Shown here: piece after piece, positions 19,443 to 28,958 of the stretch
How the letters are laid out: the number at the start of each line of letters is the position of its first letter
Numbering within the stretch: position 1 is the stretch's first letter
NCBI RefSeq assembly: GCF_010671595.1
Contig: NZ_JAABOP010000001.1
Coordinates: 682,001 to 746,000, forward strand
Direction: 5' to 3'
DNA length: 64,000 bases
Source: Muriicola jejuensis
Lineage (GTDB): Bacteria; Bacteroidota; Bacteroidia; Flavobacteriales; Flavobacteriaceae
Translations under genes and position numbers: made by a program
Notes under the pieces: generated by a model
Database searches by the model: none
Told to the model about the DNA's origin: nothing
Seen by the model: the letters and a program-made list of their open reading frames with translations, nothing else

Positions 19443-20885
19443 CTACCTGTGTTCTTTGGACACCCTCAGGCGGGTAGCGAGGAAGGCCGCAATGATAAAG
19501 AAGACCCCCCCGAAAAGGATGGCGTTGACCGCGTTATTGCCGAGAAAGTTCTTGATCACATAACCAAAGGAGATGGTCTGTATGAGCATGGGGATAACGA
19601 TCATCATATTGACGATCCCCATATAGACCCCCCTGCGTTCCTCGGGTATGACCTTTGAAACCATGGCATATGGAATTCCCATCATAGCCGCCCAGCCGAT
19701 TCCGAACAGGATCATAGGCAATAAAAGGAGAAACTGATCTTTGATATACGGCATGCTCAACAGAGCGATCCCGGTTAGGAACAAACTGGCTACATATACC
19801 AGTTTTGAACTGTACTTTCGAGCAAATGGCACTAGGGCCAGGGCGACGATCATCGTGACCATATTGTACGTCCCGTTCATCAGGCCAGTTTGCGCCAGGG
19901 CCTGCTCGGAAAGCAGCTGGATATTCTGGGCAAAGGTCATGTCGGTCGCACTGATCTCAGCACCCGACTGGCATGCAGCCATGATGTTGTCGAACCTGCT
20001 CGTATCCTCGTTGCTGATACCGTACAGGCTGGTCCTTAGCATGGGTGTGATGAACTGCCAGTACACGAAAAGGGCATACCATTGAAAGAGGTACACTCCT
20101 GCGAGATTCCACATCAACTTGGGCATATCCCCAATGGCGTGGAAGATCTCGACAAGGGGTTCAAAGATCTTTTCAGCTCCTAATTTTCCTGCATTCCGCT
20201 CCTTGATGACCGCCAGTTCCTCCTCTGAGGGAGGGATCTCAGGGGTCTTCCACACAGACCAGAGGATGGTGGTCACCGAGGCAAAGGCCCCCAGGAAAAA
20301 GGAATAATACACCCATTTGGGAATGGCCGTGACCGCCTCCGTGCCTGAAGTACACAGGTCACCCGCTACCTGGGGTACACTAAACCAGTCCTGAAACAGG
20401 AAAAGGGAGAAATTAGCCAGGGTGATTCCTGCTCCCACAAAAAGGCTCTGCATCTGAAAACCGTAGGTGAGCTGGTTGTCTGGGAGCTTGTCCCCGATAA
20501 AGGCCCTGTAGGGCTCCATGGCAGTATTATTTGCAGCGTCCAGGATCCAGAGGAGTCCAACGGCAAACCAGAGGTGCGGACTAAAAGGAAAGGCGAAAAG
20601 ACAAAGGCTGGCAACAATAGCCCCGATCAGGAAAAAAGGCTTTCTCCTGCCCCACTTAGGAGACCACGTCTTATCTGAGATCGCTCCGATCAGGGGCTGT
20701 ATCAACAAGCCGGTCACAGGACCTGCCAGGTTCAGCAGGGGAAGTTCTTCATGGTGTGCACCTAAAAAAGAGAATATGGGGTTGATCGCCGTCTGCTGCA
20801 ACCCAAAACTGAACTGGATCCCGAAGAACCCCACGTTCATGTTCCAGATCTGCCAAAAACTGAGTTCGGGTTTTCTTATGTTCAT
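19443..20885 (-). CDS. MFS transporter, SLC45/sugar-transporter-like
   Basis: 480 residues from the ATG at 20885; a TTG at 20939 would add 18 residues. It has about 12 membrane helices, an MFS-type loop with DKTWSPKWGRRKPFFLIG, and WILDAANNTAMEPYRAFIGD. These are features of SLC45-like proton/sugar symporters common in Bacteroidota. A long loop near the middle (CQSGAEISATDM) is not standard. No glycoside hydrolase or sugar regulator is next to it, so the substrate remains open. It is a single gene between maeB and queG. Confidence 0.88.
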   Translation of the reverse strand: MNIRKPELSFWQIWNMNVGFFGIQFSFGLQQTAINPIFSFLGAHHEELPLLNLAGPVTGLLIQPLIGAISDKTWSPKWGRRKPFFLIGAIVASLCLFAFPFSPHLWFAVGLLWILDAANNTAMEPYRAFIGDKLPDNQLTYGFQMQSLFVGAGITLANFSLFLFQDWFSVPQVAGDLCTSGTEAVTAIPKWVYYSFFLGAFASVTTILWSVWKTPEIPPSEEELAVIKERNAGKLGAEKIFEPLVEIFHAIGDMPKLMWNLAGVYLFQWYALFVYWQFITPMLRTSLYGISNEDTSRFDNIMAACQSGAEISATDMTFAQNIQLLSEQALAQTGLMNGTYNMVTMIVALALVPFARKYSSKLVYVASLFLTGIALLSMPYIKDQFLLLLPMILFGIGWAAMMGIPYAMVSKVIPEERRGVYMGIVNMMIVIPMLIQTISFGYVIKNFLGNNAVNAILFGGVFFIIAAFLATRLRVSKEHR

Positions 20886-21010
20886 ATTCTTGATCGCCTC
20901 CCTTAACCCGGGATCTTTTTTAGGATAAACAGCCGTCAAGATAACATTTTATCTCAGATCCCCATACCTATCTAAGAAAATTGGGGTGCCTGCATTTGCA
21001 GACAACGAGG

Positions 21011-21952
21011 TCAGTCCCGGGGTTTCGTAAAAGCGATATTTCTTTTCAGGCCACTGAATTTTGTCCGTTTTACGGCCGATCCTTTAAAAACATTCCGGAA
21101 CACCTCTTCCGTGATCTCAGCCCAATCCTTTTTACTCATTTCGAGCAGATCAGGATGAGGATCAAAGAGGGGTTCGGAGTGGGGTCTGGAAAAACGGTTC
21201 CAGGGGCAGACATCCTGGCAGACATCGCACCCGAAGATCCAGTCGTCCATCTTGTCCTTAAATGAACTCGGGATCTCCTCCCTCAATTCGATGGTGAGGT
21301 AGGAGATGCATTTACTCCCATCCACCACATAGGGCTGTACGATGGCCTGGGTCGGGCAGGCGTCAATACAGGCGGTGCAGGTACCACAATGGTCGGTGAC
21401 GGGATGGTCGTACTCCAGTTCCAGATCCACGATCAGCTCTGCTATAAAATAAAATGAACCGGTCTGCTGAGTAAGAAGGTTACTGTGTTTCCCTATCCAC
21501 CCCAGTCCGCTTCTCGCCGCCCAGGCCTTGTCCAGAACAGGTGCTGAATCCACGAAAGCCCTGCCGTTCACCTCTCCAATTTCCCTGTTGATAAACGCGT
21601 GTAACTCCCGGAGTTTAGCCTTGATCACCTGGTGATAGTCCTTCCCGTATGCGTATTTAGAGATCTTATAGGTCCCTTCCTCCTGTTGCCGGGTAGGGTA
21701 ATAATTGAGCAAAAGGGAGATCACGGACTTCGCCCCATCGACCAGCTTTCGGGGATCGAGTCTTTTGTCGAAGTGATTCTCCATATACCGCATCTCTCCC
21801 TGCATACCCTGCTTCAACCACTTCTCGAGCCTGGGTGCCTCCTCCTCAAGGAACTCGGCCTTAGAAAAACCGCATGATAAAAAGCCGAGGCGTTGGGCTT
21901 CGGCTTTTAAAAGTTGGGTATGTCTCTGTTTTACTGTCATCATTATGTTCAA
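21011..21952 (-). CDS. queG: Epoxyqueuosine reductase QueG
   Basis: 313 residues. Two [4Fe-4S] clusters are visible: [12 protein letters not shown] and [11 protein letters not shown]. The cobalamin-binding N-terminal part includes KYAYGKDYH and [22 protein letters not shown], all typical of QueG. It reduces epoxyqueuosine to queuosine in the wobble position of tRNAs for Asp, Asn, His and Tyr, the last step of the pathway. No other que gene is nearby. A stop to the right is separated from the next minus-strand gene by a strong terminator. Confidence 0.96.
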   Translation of the reverse strand: MNIMMTVKQRHTQLLKAEAQRLGFLSCGFSKAEFLEEEAPRLEKWLKQGMQGEMRYMENHFDKRLDPRKLVDGAKSVISLLLNYYPTRQQEEGTYKISKYAYGKDYHQVIKAKLRELHAFINREIGEVNGRAFVDSAPVLDKAWAARSGLGWIGKHSNLLTQQTGSFYFIAELIVDLELEYDHPVTDHCGTCTACIDACPTQAIVQPYVVDGSKCISYLTIELREEIPSSFKDKMDDWIFGCDVCQDVCPWNRFSRPHSEPLFDPHPDLLEMSKKDWAEITEEVFRNVFKGSAVKRTKFSGLKRNIAFTKPRD

Positions 21953-21994
21953 AAATACAGAATCCTAATCATCAGCGGTCAAAGTAGTTCATCC

Positions 21995-22031
21995 AAAAAA
22001 AAAATCGCCTAAACTCAAGTTCAGGCGATTT
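21995..22031 (-). terminator. Terminator after the small secreted protein gene
   Basis: Perfect 9-bp stem AAATCGCCT / AGGCGATTT (22002-22010 with 22023-22031), 12-base loop, then an unbroken T tract on the minus strand. Confidence 0.9.
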
Positions 22032-22055
22032 CATTAGCAATACAGTCATTACCGA

Positions 22056-22577
22056 CTAATACTCCATTCCTTCCCATGTCAATTTCAGGTTTTTCTTCTT
22101 ATTATTTTTCTCAAGCTGGAAATAGTAAGTTTTCTTGGCACCTTTATCGTGATAATAGGTCACCAAATATTTATTACTGTTCATCTTCCAGTCAGGATAA
22201 GCCTGGAAAACCGTATTCCTGATGGGGTCCGGAACAATGACATCCCCAAATCTTTCAAAGGCAGAAAGGATCTTTCCATTATCATCATAGACAGCTAAGA
22301 TCTTCCCTTTGCTATTGGAAAAGAACACCTCGTATGCTTTATCGATCTTATTATAAATAGGGGATTCCTTAAGGTCGAAGGAGGCGACTTTTCTTTCCAG
22401 TTTTTTTACAACTTCTGAGGATTCTGCATTCTGCACTTCAGCCAGATATGCATAATTGGGAGAGGTTAACACAACACCCTCCAGTTCTACTGTGCGGACC
22501 TCATCCTTTGGACGGTCCTGTGCAAACGTCAGGCTGGCAAGACCTAAAAATAAAAGGCCAAATACTGCTTTTCTCAT
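22056..22577 (-). CDS. Small secreted protein, PepSY-like
   Basis: 173 residues with a clear signal peptide (MRKAVFGLLFLGLASLTFAQ). The mature part contains two short repeats of a mixed alpha/beta pattern around YEVFFSNSKGKILAVYDDNGKIL and KYLVTYYHDKGAKKTYYFQL, like the PepSY-like periplasmic proteins of Bacteroidota. No cysteine or catalytic motif is seen. Function unknown. It lies upstream of queG with its own terminator, so it is a single-gene unit. Confidence 0.75.
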   Translation of the reverse strand: MRKAVFGLLFLGLASLTFAQDRPKDEVRTVELEGVVLTSPNYAYLAEVQNAESSEVVKKLERKVASFDLKESPIYNKIDKAYEVFFSNSKGKILAVYDDNGKILSAFERFGDVIVPDPIRNTVFQAYPDWKMNSNKYLVTYYHDKGAKKTYYFQLEKNNKKKNLKLTWEGMEY

Positions 22578-22731
22578 GACTAACGATTTAAAGGGTTACT
22601 AATCAATTATTTACACAACAAAGATCTTTTAAATCGTGTTGCAGGACTAAACAGGTATGTGCCGGATGCTTACAAGTTTTTTTGAAAGTTATTAATAGGG
22701 GTGGCAGAAAAGTGAATTTTAGTACTATTTA

Positions 22732-24654
22732 TCAGTTGGGGTGCGGTGGCATGGGGAAGCCTACTTTATTATAAAGTTCGACATAGCGCGGATCCGAACG
22801 TAAAGGTTTTAAAGGGGGTTCCTCACGTAACCATATCATTTCTACTTCATGCCTGTCGTATGATTTCTGCAACCACTTAAAAGCCTGTTCATGGTCTCCA
22901 ATCGAAGCAAAGAAAAGTGCTGTGAACCAGGCCGGGCTACCGGACGCTCCTTCTTGATAATTGTTCTCAATTTGTGCCAGATAATCATTAGCTATTTCAA
23001 TATTGCCCTTTTTATATTCACATGTAGCAAGTATCCATAATACCGTTGGTGGTCGTTCCGAATAGTTTTGCAGGAATTTTTTGAGAAGAACGTATGATCT
23101 GTCATATTCGTTCATATAGAAATACACCCTTGATGCTATCCTTAAATACATGATGTGATCCGAATACAAATTATCGGAACTATCTAGTAATTTCAAGGCT
23201 TCTTCATTTCTGTTTAAGAAATATAATGCCAATGCTTTTGAAGTGATCAGAAATACACTTGCAGGATTTTCTGAATTCAGATATTCATTCCTTGCCAAAG
23301 CTTCGTCATGCCTTCCCGTCATAAGACAATAGGTGATACTTATGTCGCTATTTGTCTGATAGTTCTGCTCCATGGTTTCAAAATCCCATTCATAGAGGTA
23401 TAAGCCATCGTTTAAAACTGCTTTTGCTTTTGAATAGCTATCATCAATCTCAATTGCCTTTAATAATAGGTCTTTAGAAATTTCCCAAGCTTCATTTTCT
23501 GTGTAAAACCCCCAACTTGCACCTCCTAAAAGGTATAATTGAGCCAGATCCACATAAGGTTCAACAAAATTAGAATCCAGGCCTATAGCTTCCTGATATA
23601 ACGGGATAGCATTGACCATTCCTGCTTCGGTATACTTCAAAGCCTGATGCTTTGCCTTTAACCAGATATTGTAGGCTTCTTTATTTTGTGTCGGAACCCG
23701 TTCTATTGCTATAAGTTCATTACTGTTGACGTCAATATTCAATTGACCGATCAAATCTTCAACAACCTTTGCCTGCATAACGAATATATCTTCCTGCCAT
23801 GCCCCCATGTAATCCTCGGAAGATAAAAGGGTATTAGAGGGGCCGTCTATCAAATCCAGAGTAAATTTTACCTTGTCTCCGGATAACTCGAGACTACCCT
23901 GGAGTATGTATTGCACCCCCAGTTCTTTTGCTATGGATGGGGCGTCCTTATCCGAGAATTTATATTTAAGGACGGACGTAAAGGGTACTACACGTAAGTT
24001 TTCAACAAAACTAAGCCTTGTTAAAACGGCATTGGTCATCCCATCACTTCTGTATTCCAATGAAGGATCTCCGCTCCAGTTCTTAAAGGGCAGGACAGCA
24101 ATTGAATTTTCTATCTCTAAATTAGGAGTGCTCGCGACTTTCACGCCTTTATTGATACCCAAGTAATAGAGAGTAGTCCAGCTTACGATTATTCCGATCC
24201 CTATTAAAAGTATGATAGCCCATTTCTTAGTAAACCTTAATTTACCAATCGCTATGTACTTCAATTTATTAACACCGTCAGCGGGAATCGTTACCGATTC
24301 CATTGGCATTTTGTCTGCCCTTAATTTGGCCTCACCTGGAGGGTACCCGTAGTACTCTTTAAAACAGGTATTGAAATATGTAGGACTGCTGAAGCCAACC
24401 TGATATGCAATCTCAGAAACCGTTTCCTCTCCTTTGAGCAGTAGCTCCATTGCTTTCTGCAGTCGGAATTCCCGTATAAACTGACTGGTGGAATTACCAT
24501 TGAAGGCATGCACTTTACGGTGCAGGCTTGACCGGCTAATGCCTACCTCATTTGCCAGTTCTGTAACTCCAAAATATTCATTTCCTATCTGGGCCTCAAG
24601 AATATTCTTCAGCCTGTTGATGAATTCCGTATTTCGAGTAAACTGGTCGGTCAT
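22732..24654 (-). CDS. AraC-type HTH / transmembrane / TolB-like / TPR regulator
   Basis: 640 residues. Residues 1-110 are an AraC-family DNA-binding domain with both helix-turn-helix units (VTELANEVGISRSSLHRKV and VSEIAYQVGFSSPTYFNTCF). A membrane helix follows at about 145-166. Beyond it lies a domain starting IAVLPFKNWSGD, the TolB/FlgO-like fold seen in CadC- and adenylate-cyclase-type regulators, then TPR-like repeats to the end. This predicts a one-component sensor with the DNA-binding end in the cytoplasm and a periplasmic sensory end. The ligand and targets are unknown. Base composition is more AT-rich than its neighbours. A 12-bp palindrome lies upstream (24713-24724). Confidence 0.85.
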   Translation of the reverse strand: MTDQFTRNTEFINRLKNILEAQIGNEYFGVTELANEVGISRSSLHRKVHAFNGNSTSQFIREFRLQKAMELLLKGEETVSEIAYQVGFSSPTYFNTCFKEYYGYPPGEAKLRADKMPMESVTIPADGVNKLKYIAIGKLRFTKKWAIILLIGIGIIVSWTTLYYLGINKGVKVASTPNLEIENSIAVLPFKNWSGDPSLEYRSDGMTNAVLTRLSFVENLRVVPFTSVLKYKFSDKDAPSIAKELGVQYILQGSLELSGDKVKFTLDLIDGPSNTLLSSEDYMGAWQEDIFVMQAKVVEDLIGQLNIDVNSNELIAIERVPTQNKEAYNIWLKAKHQALKYTEAGMVNAIPLYQEAIGLDSNFVEPYVDLAQLYLLGGASWGFYTENEAWEISKDLLLKAIEIDDSYSKAKAVLNDGLYLYEWDFETMEQNYQTNSDISITYCLMTGRHDEALARNEYLNSENPASVFLITSKALALYFLNRNEEALKLLDSSDNLYSDHIMYLRIASRVYFYMNEYDRSYVLLKKFLQNYSERPPTVLWILATCEYKKGNIEIANDYLAQIENNYQEGASGSPAWFTALFFASIGDHEQAFKWLQKSYDRHEVEMIWLREEPPLKPLRSDPRYVELYNKVGFPMPPHPN

Positions 24655-24712
24655 TTTGAATCACAATAATTTCATCAATCATGAGCAAGAGGATTTTGCG
24701 CAACTTATCCCA

Positions 24713-24724
24713 TTGTAATTACAA
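24713..24724. promoter_or_regulatory. Palindrome upstream of the AraC-TPR regulator
   Basis: TTGTAATTACAA is a perfect 12-base inverted repeat, 59 bases before the regulator start and 71 bases after the P450 stop. It could be a binding site for the regulator itself, but AT-rich palindromes arise by chance and the binding site of this family is not known to me. Confidence 0.25.
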
Positions 24725-24795
24725 AATATTGGGCAGAAGCGAAATGACTTTGATCAGTTTTGGGACATTTTTTACGAAAAAATAGGGTATTACGG

Positions 24796-26121
24796 CTATC
24801 GGTGAAGCATGTTAATACGAACAGACTTAGGCTTAAGAGAAATTAAAGGCACCAATTCAACATTCTTTTTTACTGACGAAAGGCGATAATTTCCAATGAT
24901 TTCGGCAACGGTCATTATCATTTCATACATCGCAAAGTTATTACCGATACACATCCTAGGACCTGCGCCAAAGGGATAATAGTACGCACCCATCTCCTTT
25001 TTCCTTTCCCTGCTGAAACGTTCGGGCATAAAAAGTTCCGGATTCTTCCAGAAAGACCGGTACCTGTGCAACTCGTATACGGACATCAATAACAACGCGC
25101 CCTCCGGAAAGCGGTGCCCGGATAGCTCCACGGCCTCCGTTGCCATCCGGTCTATCACATAGACCGGGGGATACAACCTCATCGCCTCTTCTATGCATTG
25201 CTGGGTGTATTGAAAACGCGCGATTCCTTCCAGGGTATTCTCATTCTCCCTTTTACTTTCCATGACCTCCTGATACACCTTTTCCTGTATCTCCGGATGG
25301 GTCGCTAACAGGAAGAGGGTAAAACTCAGGGCATTTGCCGTAGTCTCATGGCCGGCGGTGAAGAGGATCAACACTTCGTCTATGAGCTGGCGGCGCTCCA
25401 TATGCGTACCGTCCTCATAGGTGGCTCTGAGAAGCATATCGAGCAGGTCGTCCTCTTCCCTTTGCTGGGTTACCCTTTCCTCGATAAGGGCATTGAGGAT
25501 CTCCCGGCCCCTTTCAGAATAGGCCAGGTGTTTTTTTATTCTACCGCTGAGTTTAAACCACCAGACCAGGTAGGGCTGCCGCATCTCACGGATCAGCATC
25601 TTTTGATTGGTCTCGGTGATGTGTTGCAATTCCCTCATCCTCTCCCGTATATCCGAATTGCTGAAAAGGGATTTGGCCACCACCTGAAAGGCCAGGTCCC
25701 CCATCAGGGGAAAGACGTCCTGTTCCCTGCCAGGCAGGATACGCTCCAGTTCTTCTCTGATCGCCTTTCGCATGGTAGCCAGGAGGCCTTCCAGCTTTTT
25801 CTTGTGAAAAGCCGGCTGTATCATCCGGCGCTGCACCCTCCAGTGCTCCCCTTCTGCCGTTAGGAGGCCATTGCCGATATACTTGGCCAGGTCTTTGGTT
25901 TGGAGGGGGGATTTGCTGAATTTCTTTTGCTGTTTCTGAAGCACCTGCTGTATGATCTCCGGGTCGCGGGTGAATACTACGGGCTTGCCGGGTCCTACCT
26001 TCACCCTAAAAGTGTCTCCGTATCTTTCAAAGTTCTCGGAATGGAAAGGCAGGGGGTTGGCCAGGATGCGCTTCCTGTTCTTCAGCACTTCAAGGAGAGA
26101 AACGGTCGCGAGATCTGCCAT
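24796..26121 (-). CDS. Cytochrome P450
   Basis: 441 residues with all the P450 landmarks: the I-helix AGHETTA, the ExxR motif in EEAMRLYPP, and the heme-binding loop PFGAGPRMCIGN with the Cys ligand near residue 391. The fold looks like a soluble class I bacterial P450, dependent on a ferredoxin partner that is not encoded nearby. Substrate unknown; fatty-acid or terpenoid hydroxylation would be a guess. Its ATG follows directly on the ruvB stop (TAGATG), so it is cotranscribed with, and probably coupled to, ruvB. Confidence 0.95.
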   Translation of the reverse strand: MADLATVSLLEVLKNRKRILANPLPFHSENFERYGDTFRVKVGPGKPVVFTRDPEIIQQVLQKQQKKFSKSPLQTKDLAKYIGNGLLTAEGEHWRVQRRMIQPAFHKKKLEGLLATMRKAIREELERILPGREQDVFPLMGDLAFQVVAKSLFSNSDIRERMRELQHITETNQKMLIREMRQPYLVWWFKLSGRIKKHLAYSERGREILNALIEERVTQQREEDDLLDMLLRATYEDGTHMERRQLIDEVLILFTAGHETTANALSFTLFLLATHPEIQEKVYQEVMESKRENENTLEGIARFQYTQQCIEEAMRLYPPVYVIDRMATEAVELSGHRFPEGALLLMSVYELHRYRSFWKNPELFMPERFSRERKKEMGAYYYPFGAGPRMCIGNNFAMYEMIMTVAEIIGNYRLSSVKKNVELVPLISLKPKSVRINMLHR

Positions 26122-27144
26122 CTAGAACAGGCCGGGTTGGGTACCCCCTTTGATCCTCCCCAGATGTTTGTAGGCGAGCTCGGTCACTTCCCTGCCCCGG
26201 GGGGTCCTCATGATGAATCCCTGTTGGATAAGGAAGGGCTCGTACACTTCTTCTATGGTCTCGGCACTTTCCGAAACTGCCGTGGCCAGGGTGGAGATCC
26301 CCACCGGGCCGCCCTTGAACTTGTCGATAATGGTCATCAGGATCTTATTATCCATCTCGTCCAGGCCATGGGTATCCACGTTCAGGGCTTTGAGGCCAAA
26401 CCTGGAAATATCGAGGTCTATCTTCCCGTTCCCCTTGATCTGCGCAAAGTCCCTGATCCGCCTCAAAAGGGCATTGGAGATACGGGGGGTTCCCCTGCTC
26501 CTGCCCGCGATTTCGATGGCGGCCTCCTGGGTGATCGGCACTTTCAGGATCTCCGCACTGCGCTCCACAATGGTGGAAAGGAGTTCTGTATTGTAATATT
26601 CAAGTCGACTTTGAATACCAAATCTCGCGCGCATAGGAGCCGTCAGCAACCCCGACCTGGTGGTAGCTCCGATGAGGGTGAAGGGATTGAGGTTGAGCTG
26701 AACCGACCTCGCATTGGGACCCGATTCGATCATGATGTCGATCTTGTAATCCTCCATGGCAGAGTAGAGGTATTCTTCGACCACAGGACTCAGCCTGTGG
26801 ATCTCATCTATGAACAAAACGTCCCTCTCTTCCAGGTTGGTCAGCAGGCCAGCGAGATCCCCGGGCTTGTCGAGGACCGGGCCTGAGGTCACTTTGATCC
26901 CTACCCCGAGTTCATTGGCCAGGATGTGTGCCAGGGTGGTCTTACCCAGGCCCGGAGGACCGTGGAAAAGCGTGTGATCCAAAGCCTCATTCCTCATATT
27001 GGCAGCCTGCACAAAGATCTGCAGATTCTCCAGCACGGATTCCTGCCCGGTAAAGTCGTCAAAGGATACAGGTCTCAGGGCCCTTTCTATGTCGAGCTCC
27101 TCCTGGGAGAAATGATCCGCTGTTGGGTCCAGATGTTCGTTCAT
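26122..27144 (-). CDS. ruvB: Holliday junction branch migration helicase RuvB
   Basis: 340 residues from the ATG at 27144. It has Walker [10 protein letters not shown] (62-70), Walker B LFIDEIH, the sensor region GATTRSG and the winged-helix domain with TPRGREVT. RuvB is the hexameric motor that moves Holliday junctions together with RuvA. The ATG at 27168 is rejected because a promoter box TATCTTTG lies at 27150-27157. The P450 gene follows without a gap. Confidence 0.97.
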   Translation of the reverse strand: MNEHLDPTADHFSQEELDIERALRPVSFDDFTGQESVLENLQIFVQAANMRNEALDHTLFHGPPGLGKTTLAHILANELGVGIKVTSGPVLDKPGDLAGLLTNLEERDVLFIDEIHRLSPVVEEYLYSAMEDYKIDIMIESGPNARSVQLNLNPFTLIGATTRSGLLTAPMRARFGIQSRLEYYNTELLSTIVERSAEILKVPITQEAAIEIAGRSRGTPRISNALLRRIRDFAQIKGNGKIDLDISRFGLKALNVDTHGLDEMDNKILMTIIDKFKGGPVGISTLATAVSESAETIEEVYEPFLIQQGFIMRTPRGREVTELAYKHLGRIKGGTQPGLF

Positions 27145-27149
27145 AAACT

Positions 27150-27157
27150 CAAAGATA
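27150..27157 (-). promoter_or_regulatory. Promoter -7 box for ruvB-P450
   Basis: TATCTTTG on the minus strand lies only 5 bases before the ruvB ATG. If used, the transcript would start at or very near the ATG, giving a leaderless or nearly leaderless mRNA. The -33 box is weak. Confidence 0.55.
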
Positions 27158-27302
27158 GTGAAAAACACAAGGGATTTTTACAGTTTAAAATACAGCTGGG
27201 TAGTAGTCAAAACTCCTATCATGACAAATATCATCTTTTAACTGGTCTAATTTTCCAAATTTTACAAAAGCAATTCAATTAATCAGTATAAATATCATAT
27301 TC

Positions 27303-28904
27303 ATGGGAACATTTGATTTAAGGAAGTACGGGATCGAGGTCAGGGAGATATACAGGAACAGCAGCGTGCCGGTTCTTTACGAACTGGGACTTCGGCAGGA
27401 AGAGGGAACGGCCATTTCCGATGTAGGAGCTCTTTTGGTCTATTCCGGCGAGAAAACGGGAAGAAGTCCAAAAGACAAACGGGTAGTGAGAAACCCGGAG
27501 TCAGAGAAAAATATCGACTGGGGACCTATCAATATCGGCCTGGACGAACACACTTATATGGTGAACCGCGAGCGTGCCCTCGACTACCTCAACACGAGGC
27601 CCCGTATTTATGTGGTGGACGCCTTTGCTGGATGGGACCCCAAGTACAGGCTTAAAGTTAGGATTATCTGTACCCGGGCCTATCACGCCCTTTTCATGCA
27701 GAATATGCTGATCATGCCAACGGCGGCAGAACTCGAACAGTTCGGAGAACCGGACTATGTGATCTTTAATGGAGGTGGTTTCCCTGCAAACCGCTACACC
27801 TCCGAAATGACCTCAAAGACCAGCGTGGATGTGAACCTGGAAGCCAAAGAAGTGGTCATACTGGGAACCCAGTACGCAGGAGAGATGAAAAAGGGCATCT
27901 TTTCAATTATGAACTACCTGATGCCACTGGAAGGCGTCCTGCCGATGCACTGCTCTGCCAATGTGGGAGAAAAAGGGGACGTTTCCATTCTCTTCGGGCT
28001 TTCAGGTACCGGAAAGACCACCCTGAGTGCAGATCCCAAACGCAAACTCATAGGGGATGACGAACACTGCTGGTCAGACGAGGGTACCTTCAATATAGAA
28101 GGCGGATGCTACGCCAAGGCCATCAATTTATCAGCAGAGAATGAACCCGACATCTACAACGCGATTCGTTTTGGAACGGTCCTGGAAAATGTAGTGTACG
28201 ACAAGGAGACCCGCAAGGTGGATTATACGGACACCTCCATCACCCAGAATACCCGGGCATCCTATCCTATCCATTTCATTGAGAATGTACAGATCCCGTG
28301 TATTGCCGGCCATCCGGAAAATATCATCTTCCTGACCTGCGACGCCTTTGGTGTCTTGCCACCCGTGAGTAAACTCACGCCCGAACAGGCCAGCTACCAC
28401 TTTATTTCGGGTTATACCGCCAAAGTGGCCGGGACCGAGATGGGTATCACGGAACCTCAGGCGACCTTCAGCGCGTGTTTCGGTGCTGCTTTTATGATGT
28501 GGCATCCCAACAAATACGCTGAACTCTTGGCCGAGAAGATCAGGAATCACAAAGCTACCGCCTGGCTGGTCAATACCGGCTGGACCGGAGGCGCACATGG
28601 TGTGGGATCCAGGATCAAATTGAAGTACACAAGGGCCATGATCGATGCCATACACCATGGAGACTTCGACCGTGTTTCCTTTGTAAAGGATGAAGAATTC
28701 GGGTTTATGATCCCTGAAAGTTGCCCCGGAGTACCTTCCGAGGTCCTTATCCCTAAAAACACCTGGGAAGACAAGGAGCGATATGAGCAGGTGAAGGACA
28801 AACTGGTTTCCCTTTTTGTTGAGAACTTCAAAAAATTTGAGAAGGGTGTAAACGCGGAGATCGTAAAGGCCGGACCCAGAAGTTCCCTTTCCGTAGAGTC
28901 CTGA
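27303..28904 (+). CDS. pckA: Phosphoenolpyruvate carboxykinase (ATP)
   Basis: 533 residues, the normal length of the ATP-dependent enzyme. The P-loop GLSGTGKTTLS, the metal/substrate segment GDDEHCWSDEG and the oxaloacetate-binding ENVVYD region are intact. PckA converts oxaloacetate to phosphoenolpyruvate using ATP, the entry to gluconeogenesis. It is a single-gene unit: upstream lies divergent ruvB, downstream a strong shared terminator and a convergent gene. Confidence 0.97.
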   Translation: MGTFDLRKYGIEVREIYRNSSVPVLYELGLRQEEGTAISDVGALLVYSGEKTGRSPKDKRVVRNPESEKNIDWGPINIGLDEHTYMVNRERALDYLNTRPRIYVVDAFAGWDPKYRLKVRIICTRAYHALFMQNMLIMPTAAELEQFGEPDYVIFNGGGFPANRYTSEMTSKTSVDVNLEAKEVVILGTQYAGEMKKGIFSIMNYLMPLEGVLPMHCSANVGEKGDVSILFGLSGTGKTTLSADPKRKLIGDDEHCWSDEGTFNIEGGCYAKAINLSAENEPDIYNAIRFGTVLENVVYDKETRKVDYTDTSITQNTRASYPIHFIENVQIPCIAGHPENIIFLTCDAFGVLPPVSKLTPEQASYHFISGYTAKVAGTEMGITEPQATFSACFGAAFMMWHPNKYAELLAEKIRNHKATAWLVNTGWTGGAHGVGSRIKLKYTRAMIDAIHHGDFDRVSFVKDEEFGFMIPESCPGVPSEVLIPKNTWEDKERYEQVKDKLVSLFVENFKKFEKGVNAEIVKAGPRSSLSVES

Positions 28905-28925
28905 ACCGGGGTTTATCAGATCATT

Positions 28926-28958
28926 GAGGTTCCCTTTTCCAAAGTGAAAGGGGAACCT
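28926..28958. terminator. Bidirectional terminator between pckA and the GIN-domain gene
   Basis: A 13-bp stem (AGGTTCCCTTTTC / GAAAGGGGAACCT, one G-T pair) with a short loop, flanked by A/T-rich tracts. It serves the convergent genes on both sides. Confidence 0.85.
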
